This document shows, piece after piece, positions 33,026-40,816 of a DNA stretch of 64,000 nucleotides. The notes below the pieces were generated by a model that saw nothing but the letters and a program-made list of their open reading frames with translations, was not told the DNA's origin and ran no database searches. Position 1 is the first letter of the stretch, and each line of letters begins with the position of its first letter. Position numbers and translations under genes: made by a program. Source of the stretch: Nonomuraea guangzhouensis (lineage in GTDB: Bacteria; Actinomycetota; Actinomycetes; Streptosporangiales; Streptosporangiaceae); NCBI RefSeq assembly GCF_019396345.1, contig NZ_JAHKRM010000012.1:124001-188000 (forward strand), given 5' to 3'.

Positions 33026-34204
33026 TCAGCATGCCGAGCCGACCACCTCGTAGTAGTTCTGTCCTGTTTGCCGCAGCGTCGTGGTGACGAACGTGTTCCA
33101 CAGCCCCATCGCCTGGCCGGAGCCGTTTGCGTAGGCGTAGCCGCCGGACTGGTAGGCACGGCCCGCCTGGGTGTGCGCGTAATTGGTGGCGGTGAAGCAG
33201 GGCTGCGGCGACGGGGTGGGAGTGGGGGTCGGGGTCGGCGGCGCTCCGGTGTCGAGGCCGAAGAAGCGGGTGTCGTAGTACGCGGAACAGATGGTGTCGA
33301 GGAAGTAGGCGCCCGCCGTGCCGCACTGCTCCGCGGCGCCGCCCGGATCGACCGGCGTGCCGTGACCCATCCCGGCGATCCGGTAGAAGCGCACCTCACC
33401 GCTACCGTAGGTCTCCATCGTGGTCCCGCCCGGCAGGCTCGTCGTCGAGGCGGGCGTCTGTGACAGGCCGAGTACGTCGGTGAACTGGTCCCGGAGCTCG
33501 ACGCCGTTGGCCTTGTTGACCACGTAGTCGGCCTGGCCGTGCCAGATGCTCACTCTCGGCCGCGGCCCGGTGTAGCCGGGGTAGGCGCCGCGTACCAGCG
33601 CTCCCCAGTCCTGCGGGGTCTTGGTGACCGGGCCGTTCATGCACGTGCTCGTCGAGGCGGGCGGGGAGCAGCGGTACGGCAGGCCGGCGACGACGGAGGC
33701 CGCGTCGAACAACTCCGGATACGCCGCCACCATGACCGCGGTCATCGCGCCGCCCGCGGACAGGCCGGTGATGGAGATCCGGCCGGCGTCGAGCTGGTAG
33801 GTGCTCGTCGCGTACGTCACCATCTGGGCGATGGACAGCGCCTCACCCTGGCCGCGCCCGATGTCGCCTTCCTGGAACCACTGGAAACAGTTCGACGGCG
33901 GCGTGGTGGCCTCGGGGAAGACCAGCGCGAAGCCGTACAGATCAGCGAATTTCCGCCAGCCCGAGTTGGTGTAGTAGGCGTCGGCGCTCTGCGTGCACCC
34001 GTGCAGCGCGACGACGGCGGGGGAGCCCGCGGGCAGGCCGTTGGGGCGGTAGACCCACATGTTCAGGGCGCCCGGGTTCGAGCCGAACCCCGTGACCCTC
34101 GTCAAGGAGGCCGCCCGGGACGGGCGGGCGACGGCGAGTACGGCGAGGACGAGGACGAGCGCCGTCATGGCCCTGACGACGGTCCGGCTGGGGAGCGGAA
34201 ACAT
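33026..34204 (-). CDS. Secreted PHB depolymerase family esterase
   Basis: A 392-residue extracellular esterase. A signal peptide (TALVLVLAVLAVARPSRA) precedes an alpha/beta-hydrolase domain with VVALHGCTQSADAY, the lipase box GLSAGGAM and a C-terminal GMGHGTPVDPGG histidine. A Pro-Thr linker (PTPTPTPTPS) joins a short C-terminal module of about 55 residues bounded by cysteines (CFTATNYAHTQAGRAY), found in actinomycete esterases of this type. Related enzymes act on short-chain polyesters or on feruloyl/acetyl esters of plant polymers. Confidence 0.9.
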   Translation of the reverse strand: MFPLPSRTVVRAMTALVLVLAVLAVARPSRAASLTRVTGFGSNPGALNMWVYRPNGLPAGSPAVVALHGCTQSADAYYTNSGWRKFADLYGFALVFPEATTPPSNCFQWFQEGDIGRGQGEALSIAQMVTYATSTYQLDAGRISITGLSAGGAMTAVMVAAYPELFDAASVVAGLPYRCSPPASTSTCMNGPVTKTPQDWGALVRGAYPGYTGPRPRVSIWHGQADYVVNKANGVELRDQFTDVLGLSQTPASTTSLPGGTTMETYGSGEVRFYRIAGMGHGTPVDPGGAAEQCGTAGAYFLDTICSAYYDTRFFGLDTGAPPTPTPTPTPSPQPCFTATNYAHTQAGRAYQSGGYAYANGSGQAMGLWNTFVTTTLRQTGQNYYEVVGSAC

Positions 34205-34354
34205 CGGCGACTCCGGAGTTCACACGCCTGGCGATTGCCCGTGACGGTACGTTCCGGGCGAACAGCCTGATATGTGGCACGCACCAGATTTCGCGGAGCC
34301 GGACATGTGCGTCCGGCCCATGCCACCCTTACCTGGAGGTCGGCGGGGATCCCG

Positions 34355-35014
34355 TCAGCGGACGTCGAAGTGGATGCCTTCGAGGAGGTCGGCGGTGGGC
34401 CGGTCCAGGACGTACGCGCCGGTGGCCGGGCCGGTCCGACCGCCCCGGACCCGCGTCAGCAGCGCCTCCCAGCGGCGATGGTGCTGCGCGAACGTCCGCG
34501 TCGTGACGACCCGCCCTCTGGCCTGCTGACCGGCCAGTGCGTCCTCGGGAGGAGCGTCCAGCAACAGCAGGTGGAACGGAACCGCCGACCGTCGTGCCAG
34601 CCAGGCGAACCCGTGCAGCACGACCGACCCGCAGCCGCGATTGTGCGCGATCACCGCGGACCCGCCCCGCAACGCCCGGCCGATGCGCCACACGTGCGTC
34701 GTGAACACCACCGCCGTACGCACCGGCTTGGGCGCCCAGCCCAGGCTCGTGCTCCACCGCAGCCGCGACTGCGCCGAGTCGATCACCACCACCGAGCCCG
34801 CCACGACCGGGCGGCTCTCGGTGCCGTCCAGTGCGTACAGGCGGCGCAGCAGTGTGGTCTTGCCGGCACCGGGCAGGCCGGTCAGGATCACCAGGGATCC
34901 GGCCGGATAGCGCAACGTCCCAGCGGCCTCCGGAGCCGCCGGCACCGAGATTGCCAAGATCCTCTCCCTCACCCCGATAGGACGGACACCCGCCTTGGTC
35001 ACATTTTGCTGCAT
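34355..35014 (-). CDS. P-loop ATP-binding protein (AAA_33/kinase-like)
   Basis: A 219-residue soluble NTPase with Walker A LTGLPGAGKTTLLRRL near residue 44 and a kinase-like layout (VVIDSAQSRLRW, FHLLLLDAPPEDALAGQ). It resembles small phosphotransferases such as zeta-toxin or gluconate-kinase relatives, but no antitoxin is adjacent. The ribosome site of ATG 35014 is weak, and a downstream TTG or GTG could be the true start. Confidence 0.75.
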   Translation of the reverse strand: MQQNVTKAGVRPIGVRERILAISVPAAPEAAGTLRYPAGSLVILTGLPGAGKTTLLRRLYALDGTESRPVVAGSVVVIDSAQSRLRWSTSLGWAPKPVRTAVVFTTHVWRIGRALRGGSAVIAHNRGCGSVVLHGFAWLARRSAVPFHLLLLDAPPEDALAGQQARGRVVTTRTFAQHHRRWEALLTRVRGGRTGPATGAYVLDRPTADLLEGIHFDVR

Positions 35015-35125
35015 GTCAGGCCATAAGAGTGCAGCATTGGCGACCCTGCTCCTCTTGGGTACCGATCCCAGCGAGAGGCCGGGCTCGTTGTCGGGCCGCG
35101 TCGGGCTCTCCGGACGGAGGGCCGC

Positions 35126-35188
35126 TAGTATGGCTGGAAAGCGCTTTCAAGGAGGGCGTCCCATGATCCGCCAGGACTCACACTGATG
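35126..35188 (+). promoter_or_regulatory. LacI-type operator and 7-codon leader ORF before the hydrolase
   Basis: A perfect 12-bp palindrome GAAAGCGCTTTC (35137-35148) has the centre and arms of LacI-family operators. TAGTAT at 35126-35131 could be a -10. AAGGAGG follows, then ATG 35163 opens a short ORF MIRQDSH whose TGA overlaps the hydrolase ATG (TGATG at 35184-35188). The leader has the strong ribosome site and the hydrolase has none of its own. Confidence 0.6.
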
Positions 35189-35953
35189 ACCCCCGTAACG
35201 CTGTGCCACACCGATCGCGGTGAGGGCGAGACCCTGCTGCTCGTGCACGGCTGGGGCGGTCATGCCCGTACCTGGGATCCCATCGCCGACGCGCTCCAGC
35301 CCGGCCACCGCGTGATCGCCGCCGACCTGCGGGGGCATGGGAAGTCGCCCGTGACCCTGGACGGCTACCGGCCCGCCGACCTGGCGGGCGACCTCGTCGC
35401 CCTGCTCGACCGCCTCGGCGCCGGGCCGGTCGTGGCGGTGGGGCACTCGATGGGCGCCCAGGTCGTCACCGCCATGGCCGTGGAGCACCCCGAACACGTC
35501 TCGGCGCTGGTCGTCGTCGATCCCGCCTACGGGGCCGACGCCGCCGAGGAGCGGCTGTTCGCCAAACGGCTGGCCGCCTTGCGGGCCGACGGCGCGCGGG
35601 CCGCCGTCCGTCAGCTCGGCACCTTGCCCGCCGCGGTACGCGACCAGTTGCTCGCCACGCCCGGCCATGTGCTGGCCGCCTGCTACGAGGGCATGTACCT
35701 GGGCCCGGACGCGTTCGGCGCCCGTCCAGCGACGCGCCGGTACCTGGCCAGGCGGACCCGCCCGGTCCTCTGTGTCCGCTCACTGAGCGAGCCGGCCGCC
35801 TGGGAGTCCTCGATCCCCGCGCCTTCCGGGTCACAGATGGTCACCTGGGACGGCACGGGGCATTTCCTGCATCTGGAACGCCCTCAGGCGTTCGTGGGCC
35901 TCCTCGGCCGTTGGCTCTCCACCCTGCGCCCCCACGCCCGCATCCGCGCCTGA
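35186..35953 (+). CDS. Alpha/beta fold hydrolase
   Basis: A 255-residue hydrolase. Family features: LLLVHGWGGHARTW with the oxyanion HG, the nucleophile elbow VGHSMGAQVV (Ser near residue 95), an acid strand VVVDPAYGAD and the catalytic His in GTGHFLHLERP. No signal peptide is present. Its ATG shares a base with the stop of a 7-codon leader ORF, so translation is probably coupled to that leader. The substrate is unknown. Confidence 0.9.
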   Translation: MTPVTLCHTDRGEGETLLLVHGWGGHARTWDPIADALQPGHRVIAADLRGHGKSPVTLDGYRPADLAGDLVALLDRLGAGPVVAVGHSMGAQVVTAMAVEHPEHVSALVVVDPAYGADAAEERLFAKRLAALRADGARAAVRQLGTLPAAVRDQLLATPGHVLAACYEGMYLGPDAFGARPATRRYLARRTRPVLCVRSLSEPAAWESSIPAPSGSQMVTWDGTGHFLHLERPQAFVGLLGRWLSTLRPHARIRA

Positions 35954-36092
35954 CCTGCCGTCGCAGAACAGCTCGCCGTTAGTCGCCTTCTCGCTGTCGT
36001 GCCCCGGGATGGGCGGTGACACCGAGTGCGCCACGTTGCTGATCCTTGTCCTGGACAGTCGAACGACAACTCCTGGGCGATCTGCAACGCCC

Positions 36093-36134
36093 CGAAGGGT
36101 GCCGGACACTAACCAGGGTGTCCGGCACCTTTCG
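36093..36134 (+). promoter_or_regulatory. Long stem-loop upstream of the sigma factor ribosome site
   Basis: Arms 36093-36109 and 36118-36134 pair at 16 of 17 positions around an 8-base loop (GGTGCCGGACAC / GTGTCCGGCACC core). AAGGAG of the sigma gene begins 3 bases after the stem. It may be a terminator for upstream transcription or an RNA element that controls sigma translation. Confidence 0.6.
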
Positions 36135-36147
36135 GCAAGGAGACTCT

Positions 36148-36660
36148 GTGACACACCGAGATCGCTTCGAAGCGGTCTATGACGCGTACTACCCGGCGAT
36201 ACATCAGTACGCCGCCCGCCGTACCGGCTCCCCCGACGACACCGCCGACGTCATCTCCGAGACGTTCCTCACCGCCTGGCGGCGTATCGGCGAGGTGCCC
36301 GAGGGGGAGCGGGCGCTGTTGTGGCTGTACGGCGTGGCCCGCCGCGTGCTGGCCAACCAGAAACGCGGCGCCTCACGCCGGGCCGTGCTCGCCGAGCGGC
36401 TCCGTGACGAACTGGCCGCCGCCCGGCCGGGCACACCGGTCGATCTGGAGTACGTCCGCACCGCCTTCAACGACCTGTCCGAGCGGGACCGAGAGGTCCT
36501 GGCGCTGGCCTGCTGGGAGGAACTGACCAGCGAGCAGATCGCCAAAGTCGTGGGATGTACGGCGATCGCCGCCCGGACCCGGCTGCACCGGGCGCGCAAA
36601 CGGCTGGCGACGACGCTGGAGCGGCAGCCGTCCTCGACGATCGTGATGGGGGAAGCATGA
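36148..36660 (+). CDS. ECF-type RNA polymerase sigma factor
   Basis: A 170-residue sigma-70 family protein. Region 2 is seen in FEAVYDAYYPAIHQYAARR and DTADVISETFLTAWRR, region 4 in LSERDREVLALACWEELTS and CTAIAARTRLHRARKRL. GTG 36148 has AAGGAG at good spacing; an upstream in-frame ATG (36046) would include the long hairpin and is less likely. The stop overlaps the next gene (ATGA), which probably encodes its regulator or effector. Confidence 0.93.
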   Translation: MTHRDRFEAVYDAYYPAIHQYAARRTGSPDDTADVISETFLTAWRRIGEVPEGERALLWLYGVARRVLANQKRGASRRAVLAERLRDELAAARPGTPVDLEYVRTAFNDLSERDREVLALACWEELTSEQIAKVVGCTAIAARTRLHRARKRLATTLERQPSSTIVMGEA

Positions 36661-37553
36661 AGAACATCGACCACCTGGTGAAGGCCATCGATCCCACACC
36701 GTACGCGCCGGAACAGGGGCCTGGCGCGCGCGAACTACGTGCGGCGATCATGGCGACCTCACCTCCGCGTCGCCGGCTGTCCTGGCTCCCCGGAGCGGGG
36801 GCCCTTGGTCGCTGGCCCGTCCTGATCTCGGCGGCCACCGTCCTGGCCGTGGCCGTCGCCATCGGAGTCGGTCTGCCGTCCGGCGGTCCGGCCACCGAGT
36901 ACGCCAACGCGGCCGTCTCCATCAAGAAGGCCGACGATCATTTCAGCGTCACCATCACCGACCCCGCGGCCGACTACCGGCGCTTCGAGGAGGCGTTTCG
37001 CGCGGTCGGGCTGGACGTCAGGGTGAAGGTCATCCCCGTGGCGCCGGACGAGGTGGGCACGCTGATCGGCCCGATCGTTCCGGAGGGCTTCAAATGGCAC
37101 GGGAGCATCGGAGTACAGCAGGTGCGGCCTTGCGCGTCCGTCTTCTGCGGCAAGGTCTGGATGCCCGCCGACTTCCCTGGCCGGGTCGTCCTCGGAGTAG
37201 GACGCCCCGCCAGACCGGGAGAGCCCTACGCCGACAGCGATGACTACGCTCCCACCGACGAGGCACTGGACGGCTACAAGGTCCATGGCAAGACGGTCGC
37301 GGCGGTCCGCGCCGAACTGCACCGGCGTGGGCTGAAGGTCGGCTACCGCCTGCTGTGGGGCTATCGCGATGGCGGCTTCTTCCAGCAGGTCGTCACCGTG
37401 GACCGCGTCAAGGACGACTGGATCGTCGACGGCTCCCGCGACCACAGCTCGGACACGGTCGATCTCTACGTCGTCCCCGGTCCTGGTGCCGGGCCGGCTC
37501 CTGACCCGTTGAAGATCGGCTCTCCCCATTGGTACGACGACCTCACCGAATGA
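36657..37553 (+). CDS. Membrane protein coupled to the ECF sigma factor
   Basis: A 298-residue protein with a short cytosolic N-terminus (MKNIDHLVKAIDPTPYAP), one membrane segment (WPVLISAATVLAVAVAIGVG, about residues 60-78) and an extracytoplasmic domain. The outer part contains a PASTA-like stretch (AVRAELHRRGLKVGYRL). It overlaps the sigma gene by four bases. The position matches anti-sigma factors, but no zinc-binding HxxxCxxC motif is visible, so a direct anti-sigma role is uncertain. Confidence 0.8.
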   Translation: MKNIDHLVKAIDPTPYAPEQGPGARELRAAIMATSPPRRRLSWLPGAGALGRWPVLISAATVLAVAVAIGVGLPSGGPATEYANAAVSIKKADDHFSVTITDPAADYRRFEEAFRAVGLDVRVKVIPVAPDEVGTLIGPIVPEGFKWHGSIGVQQVRPCASVFCGKVWMPADFPGRVVLGVGRPARPGEPYADSDDYAPTDEALDGYKVHGKTVAAVRAELHRRGLKVGYRLLWGYRDGGFFQQVVTVDRVKDDWIVDGSRDHSSDTVDLYVVPGPGAGPAPDPLKIGSPHWYDDLTE

Positions 37554-37566
37554 GAGGAATCACCGA

Positions 37567-37605
37567 GGTGCCTTCTGCGGCAAGCAGCCGCAGAAGGCAC
37601 CTTTT
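37567..37605 (+). terminator. Rho-independent terminator after the sigma operon
   Basis: A perfect 15-bp stem GGTGCCTTCTGCGGC / GCCGCAGAAGGCACC with a 5-base loop is followed by TTTT. It lies 13 bases after the stop of the sigma-coupled gene. Confidence 0.9.
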
Positions 37606-37615
37606 CGTCCGGTGA

Positions 37616-37957
37616 TCAAGCTCGTTGCCAGCCTTCAGGAAGGCCGGGAAGAGTGGCTCGCTGCTGGCTGGGCGCCGAGTCGTAGTAAAGGAAGAGCGCC
37701 CAGTCCCGCCCGTTGGTCGCGCAGGCCGAATGGTCCCACGTCCACCAGCCCTGACTGGCGCCCCATCTCCGCTGCGCCTCGCAGGTTCCCTCATCCGGAT
37801 AGAAATTGAAGATGTACCAGACTCCTGGTGCCGCCGTATCCGAGCTCACGGCGGACGGAGCGCTGTCCGCCCACGTGGGCGCGGCCAGGGTCAGGCCGCC
37901 GGTTGCCAGGGCGGCCATGATGGCGAGCGTCGTCGCGGCTTTCTTGGGTTTCCGCAT
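37616..37957 (-). CDS. Small secreted protein (113 aa)
   Basis: A signal peptide (KKAATTLAIMAALATGGLTL, cleavage near TWADS) leads to a mature region of about 80 residues with two cysteines (EGTCEAQRRWG, HSACATNG) and a WALFLYYDS end. AGGAGAG precedes the ATG. It shares the spacing of aromatic residues and the final WAL-x-x-YD pattern with the neighbour at 38000-38272. Such short two-cysteine exported proteins are common and uncharacterised in actinomycetes. Confidence 0.75.
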   Translation of the reverse strand: MRKPKKAATTLAIMAALATGGLTLAAPTWADSAPSAVSSDTAAPGVWYIFNFYPDEGTCEAQRRWGASQGWWTWDHSACATNGRDWALFLYYDSAPSQQRATLPGLPEGWQRA

Positions 37958-37999
37958 GGTTCTCTCCTGAATTGTCGCGTCGTAGGTCAGCGTCGTACG

Positions 38000-38272
38000 T
38001 CAGGGGGAAGGGTCATAGATGACCCAGAGAGCCCACCGGCCGTCGAGCGGCCGGCAGGTGAATCCGATCGCGCCGTTCCCGTGCACGTAGTCCCGGCCGA
38101 CTTCGGCGCAGGCTTGCGCGCTGGAATACCAGCCGCCCCATTCTTGATGGCTGGCCACCTGCGCGGGGCCCGCCGAGCTGCTCTGCGCCGCGAATGCCGG
38201 GATTACTGGCGTCAATGCCAGGGCCAGGCCGACTGCACCGGTGGCTACGCGTCTTGCCATGCGATCGAGCAT
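38000..38272 (-). CDS. Small secreted protein (90 aa)
   Basis: The N-terminus MLDRMARRVATGAVGLALAL with an AFA cleavage site is a signal peptide. The mature part (~60 residues) has two cysteines (AQACAEVG, GFTCRPLDG) and ends WALWVIYDPSP, matching the pattern of the next gene downstream. GGGAG lies 5 bases before ATG 38272. It follows the 55-residue peptide gene after 19 bases. Confidence 0.72.
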   Translation of the reverse strand: MLDRMARRVATGAVGLALALTPVIPAFAAQSSSAGPAQVASHQEWGGWYSSAQACAEVGRDYVHGNGAIGFTCRPLDGRWALWVIYDPSP

Positions 38273-38291
38273 GTTTTCTCCCTTTTTTCGG

Positions 38292-38459
38292 TCAGCTGGG
38301 GATAGAGACGCTCAGACGATCTCCTACCTGTTCGGGAATCTGACGACCAGCGACGATCCCTGGCGAAAGAATCAGCGTTCCCGTGGCGGCGTCCGCGGGT
38401 GCCGCGAAGAGCGCCATGCCTGCGGCCAGTGCTGTCATCGCGATTAACCGGGCTGTCAT
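38292..38459 (-). CDS. Very small secreted peptide precursor (55 aa)
   Basis: An open frame of 55 codons from ATG 38459 (or TTG 38465, which has AAAGGA 9 bases upstream). It starts MTARLIAMTALAAGMALFAA with a clear signal-peptide cleavage region PADAA, leaving about 30 residues (TGTLILSPGIV...LSVSIPS) without cysteine. The 19-base gap to the next small secreted gene, containing that gene's ribosome site, argues for one transcript of three exported peptides. Confidence 0.6.
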   Translation of the reverse strand: MTARLIAMTALAAGMALFAAPADAATGTLILSPGIVAGRQIPEQVGDRLSVSIPS

Positions 38460-38678
38460 TCTCAAGGCGGACCGTCCTTTCGTCGCGGATCTCTCCAGGA
38501 TTTCTTATGTGGCGGCCATTCCGAGGCCACTCGCCGAAATCGTGGTCGCTGATCTGACTGTCGTGTTACTGACATGGGCCTGGCGCGGACTGGTTATGCG
38601 ATGAAATGGTGTCTTAAGCCGGGAAAAAGCCGAATAAGTCGTCTCGGCTCGCCTGCCACAGTGACCGGGGAGGATGCC

Positions 38679-39725
38679 GTGAACGACGACACCGTGCTGG
38701 TGACCGGGGCGTCGGGTTTCCTGGCGGGCCACTGCGTCGCTCGGCTGCTCCAGGAGGGCTACCGCGTGCGGACCACCGTGCGTTCCGCCGCCCGGGAGCG
38801 GGAGGTCCGCGAGGCCATGGAGGTCGCCGGGGTGGCGGCGGGGCACGCGCTGTCGTTCGTGCTCGCGGATCTGACATCGGACGCGCACTGGGCGGAGGCC
38901 GTCGAAGGCTGTGCCTATGTGCTGCACGTCGCCTCGCCGTTGCCCGCCATCGCCCCGAAGGACGAGAACGAGGTGCTCGTCCCCGCCGTGGAGGGGACAC
39001 TCCGGGTGCTGCGCGCGGCACGGGACGCCGGCGTACGGCGAACGGTGGTCACCTCCTCCTTCACCGCGATCGGCTACGGACACCCCGCCACCGACCGCGC
39101 GTTCACCGAAGAGGACTGGACCGACACCGGCGGCCCGAGCGTCACCCCGTACGTCAAGTCCAAGGTGCTGGCCGAACGCGCCGCCTGGGACTTCATCGAC
39201 CGTGAGGGCGGCTCGCTGGAGCTGGCCGTGGTCAACCCGGTAGGCATCTTCGGGCCCGTACTCGGCCCGCACCTGGCCACCTCCGTCGGCCTGATCAAGA
39301 GCCTGATGGACGGGCGGCTGCCGGGCGCGCCGGACCTGTCCTTCCCGGTGGTCGACGTCCGTGACACCGCCGACCTGCACCTACGGGCGATGATCGATCC
39401 CGGCGCCGCCGGCCAGCGGTTCATCGCCACCGCCGGGGACACCGTCTCCCTCCACCAGATCTGCCTGACCCTGCGGCAGCGGCTCGGCGAGGGCGCCCGA
39501 AAGGTCCCGGCCCGCACGTTGCCGAGCTGGTTAATCCGCTTCGCCGCCCGCTTCGCGCCCGCGCTGCGCGGGATCGCCGGCGACCTCGGCCTCGTCCGGC
39601 ACGTCGGCAACGCCAAGGCCCGCACCGTCCTGGACTGGCGGCCGCGCTCCAGCGAGGACAGCGTCACCGCGACCGCCCAGAGCCTGCTCGACCTCGGCCT
39701 GGTCAAGCAGGCCAAGCGTCCCTGA
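38679..39725 (+). CDS. NAD-dependent epimerase/dehydratase family protein
   Basis: A 348-residue extended SDR. The cofactor motif VLVTGASGFLAGHC is at residues 6-19, an acid substrate region VVTSSFTAIGYG and the catalytic YVKSK follow, as in dihydroflavonol reductase-like enzymes. GTG 38679 has GGGGAGG upstream. It stands alone between the peptide cluster and the apiose-type operon. The substrate is not known. Confidence 0.88.
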   Translation: MNDDTVLVTGASGFLAGHCVARLLQEGYRVRTTVRSAAREREVREAMEVAGVAAGHALSFVLADLTSDAHWAEAVEGCAYVLHVASPLPAIAPKDENEVLVPAVEGTLRVLRAARDAGVRRTVVTSSFTAIGYGHPATDRAFTEEDWTDTGGPSVTPYVKSKVLAERAAWDFIDREGGSLELAVVNPVGIFGPVLGPHLATSVGLIKSLMDGRLPGAPDLSFPVVDVRDTADLHLRAMIDPGAAGQRFIATAGDTVSLHQICLTLRQRLGEGARKVPARTLPSWLIRFAARFAPALRGIAGDLGLVRHVGNAKARTVLDWRPRSSEDSVTATAQSLLDLGLVKQAKRP

Positions 39726-39766
39726 CGGACGGGCACCGGTAAGTCTCAGGTTGCGCGCGGATTTCA

Positions 39767-39802
39767 TTGACATGGCGGTGGCGTAATCGTACGGTCTGTC
39801 GT
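39767..39802 (+). promoter_or_regulatory. Promoter of the isomerase/transketolase operon
   Basis: TTGACA (39767-39772), a 17-base spacer and TACGGT (39790-39795). The ATG at 39803 lies exactly 7 bases after the -10, where transcription should begin, so the first gene is probably translated from a leaderless mRNA. No Shine-Dalgarno sequence is present, which agrees. Confidence 0.65.
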
Positions 39803-40816
39803 ATGTCTAGTCAGTCGCGAATAGATATTCAAATGCCCTTGTTCGGTGCCGGCATCTGGCACTTCGGCCGGTACGTCGACCGCTACGCGACCGACGGCTA
39901 CGGCCCGCCGGTGGACACCCTCGGCGCCATCGAGCTGGCCGGGCAGGTGGGCGAGCTGTCCGTCGTGGACCTGACCTACCCGTTCGACCCGGTGGACCTC
40001 CCGGTCGAGCGGGTGGAGGAGGCGCTCAAGGGCAACGGGCTGCGCGCCATCGCGGTGACCCCCGAGATCTACACCCGGCGTTTCTCCCGTGGCGCGTTCA
40101 CCAACCCCGACGAGGGAGTACGCCGCCAGGCGATCGACTTGGTGTCCGAGGCCGCCGAGGTGGCCAGGCGGCTGGGCTGCGACTACGTGAAGCTGTGGCC
40201 GGGACAGGACGGCTGGGACTACCCGTTCCAGGCCGACCACGCCGAGCTGTGGCGCCTGTCGCTGGACGCGGTGCGCGAGCTGGCGACGAACTTCCCCGAC
40301 CTGCGTTTCGCCATCGAGTACAAGCCGCGCGAGCCGCGTAACACGATGGTGTTCTCCTCGGTGGCCAAGACGTTGCTGGGGATCGAGGAGATCGGCCTGC
40401 CCAACGTCGGCATCCTGCTCGACTTCGGCCACTCGCTCTACGGCGGCGAGTCGCCCGCCGACGCGGCGCGGCTGGCGATCTCGCGCGGGCGGCTGTTCGC
40501 CATCGACGTCAACGACAACTACCGGGGCTGGGACGACGACATGGTCGTCGGCTCGGTGCACCTGACCGAGACCTTCGAGTTCTTCCACGCCTTGCGCGAG
40601 GCCGGCTGGGACGGGGTGTGGCAGCTCGACCAGTTCCCGTTCCGTGAGGACTCGGTCGAGGCGGCCCGCGCGGGGATCCGCGTGATGAAGGCCATCCACC
40701 GCGCCCTCGGGATCGTCGACCGTGAGGCCCTGGCCGCCGCGCAGCGGGCGCAGGACGCGCTGGCGGCCCAGCGCATCGTCCAGCGGGCGCTGCTGAGCGT
40801 CATGGCGGATCAGTGA
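39803..40816 (+). CDS. TIM-barrel sugar isomerase/epimerase, candidate apiose isomerase
   Basis: A 337-residue protein of the xylose-isomerase-like TIM-barrel (AP_endonuc_2) superfamily. Barrel strands and metal-site segments are visible: YVKLWPGQDGWDYPFQ, FAIEYKPREPR (Glu ligand), GILLDFGHSLYGGESP and AIDVNDNYRGWDDD, then WQLDQFPF. The start is ATG 39803 at the predicted transcription start. Followed with overlap by the two transketolase halves. In the known apiose pathway the first step is isomerisation of apiose to apulose, which fits; L-rhamnose- or erythrulose-type isomerases are alternatives. Confidence 0.82.
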   Translation: MSSQSRIDIQMPLFGAGIWHFGRYVDRYATDGYGPPVDTLGAIELAGQVGELSVVDLTYPFDPVDLPVERVEEALKGNGLRAIAVTPEIYTRRFSRGAFTNPDEGVRRQAIDLVSEAAEVARRLGCDYVKLWPGQDGWDYPFQADHAELWRLSLDAVRELATNFPDLRFAIEYKPREPRNTMVFSSVAKTLLGIEEIGLPNVGILLDFGHSLYGGESPADAARLAISRGRLFAIDVNDNYRGWDDDMVVGSVHLTETFEFFHALREAGWDGVWQLDQFPFREDSVEAARAGIRVMKAIHRALGIVDREALAAAQRAQDALAAQRIVQRALLSVMADQ

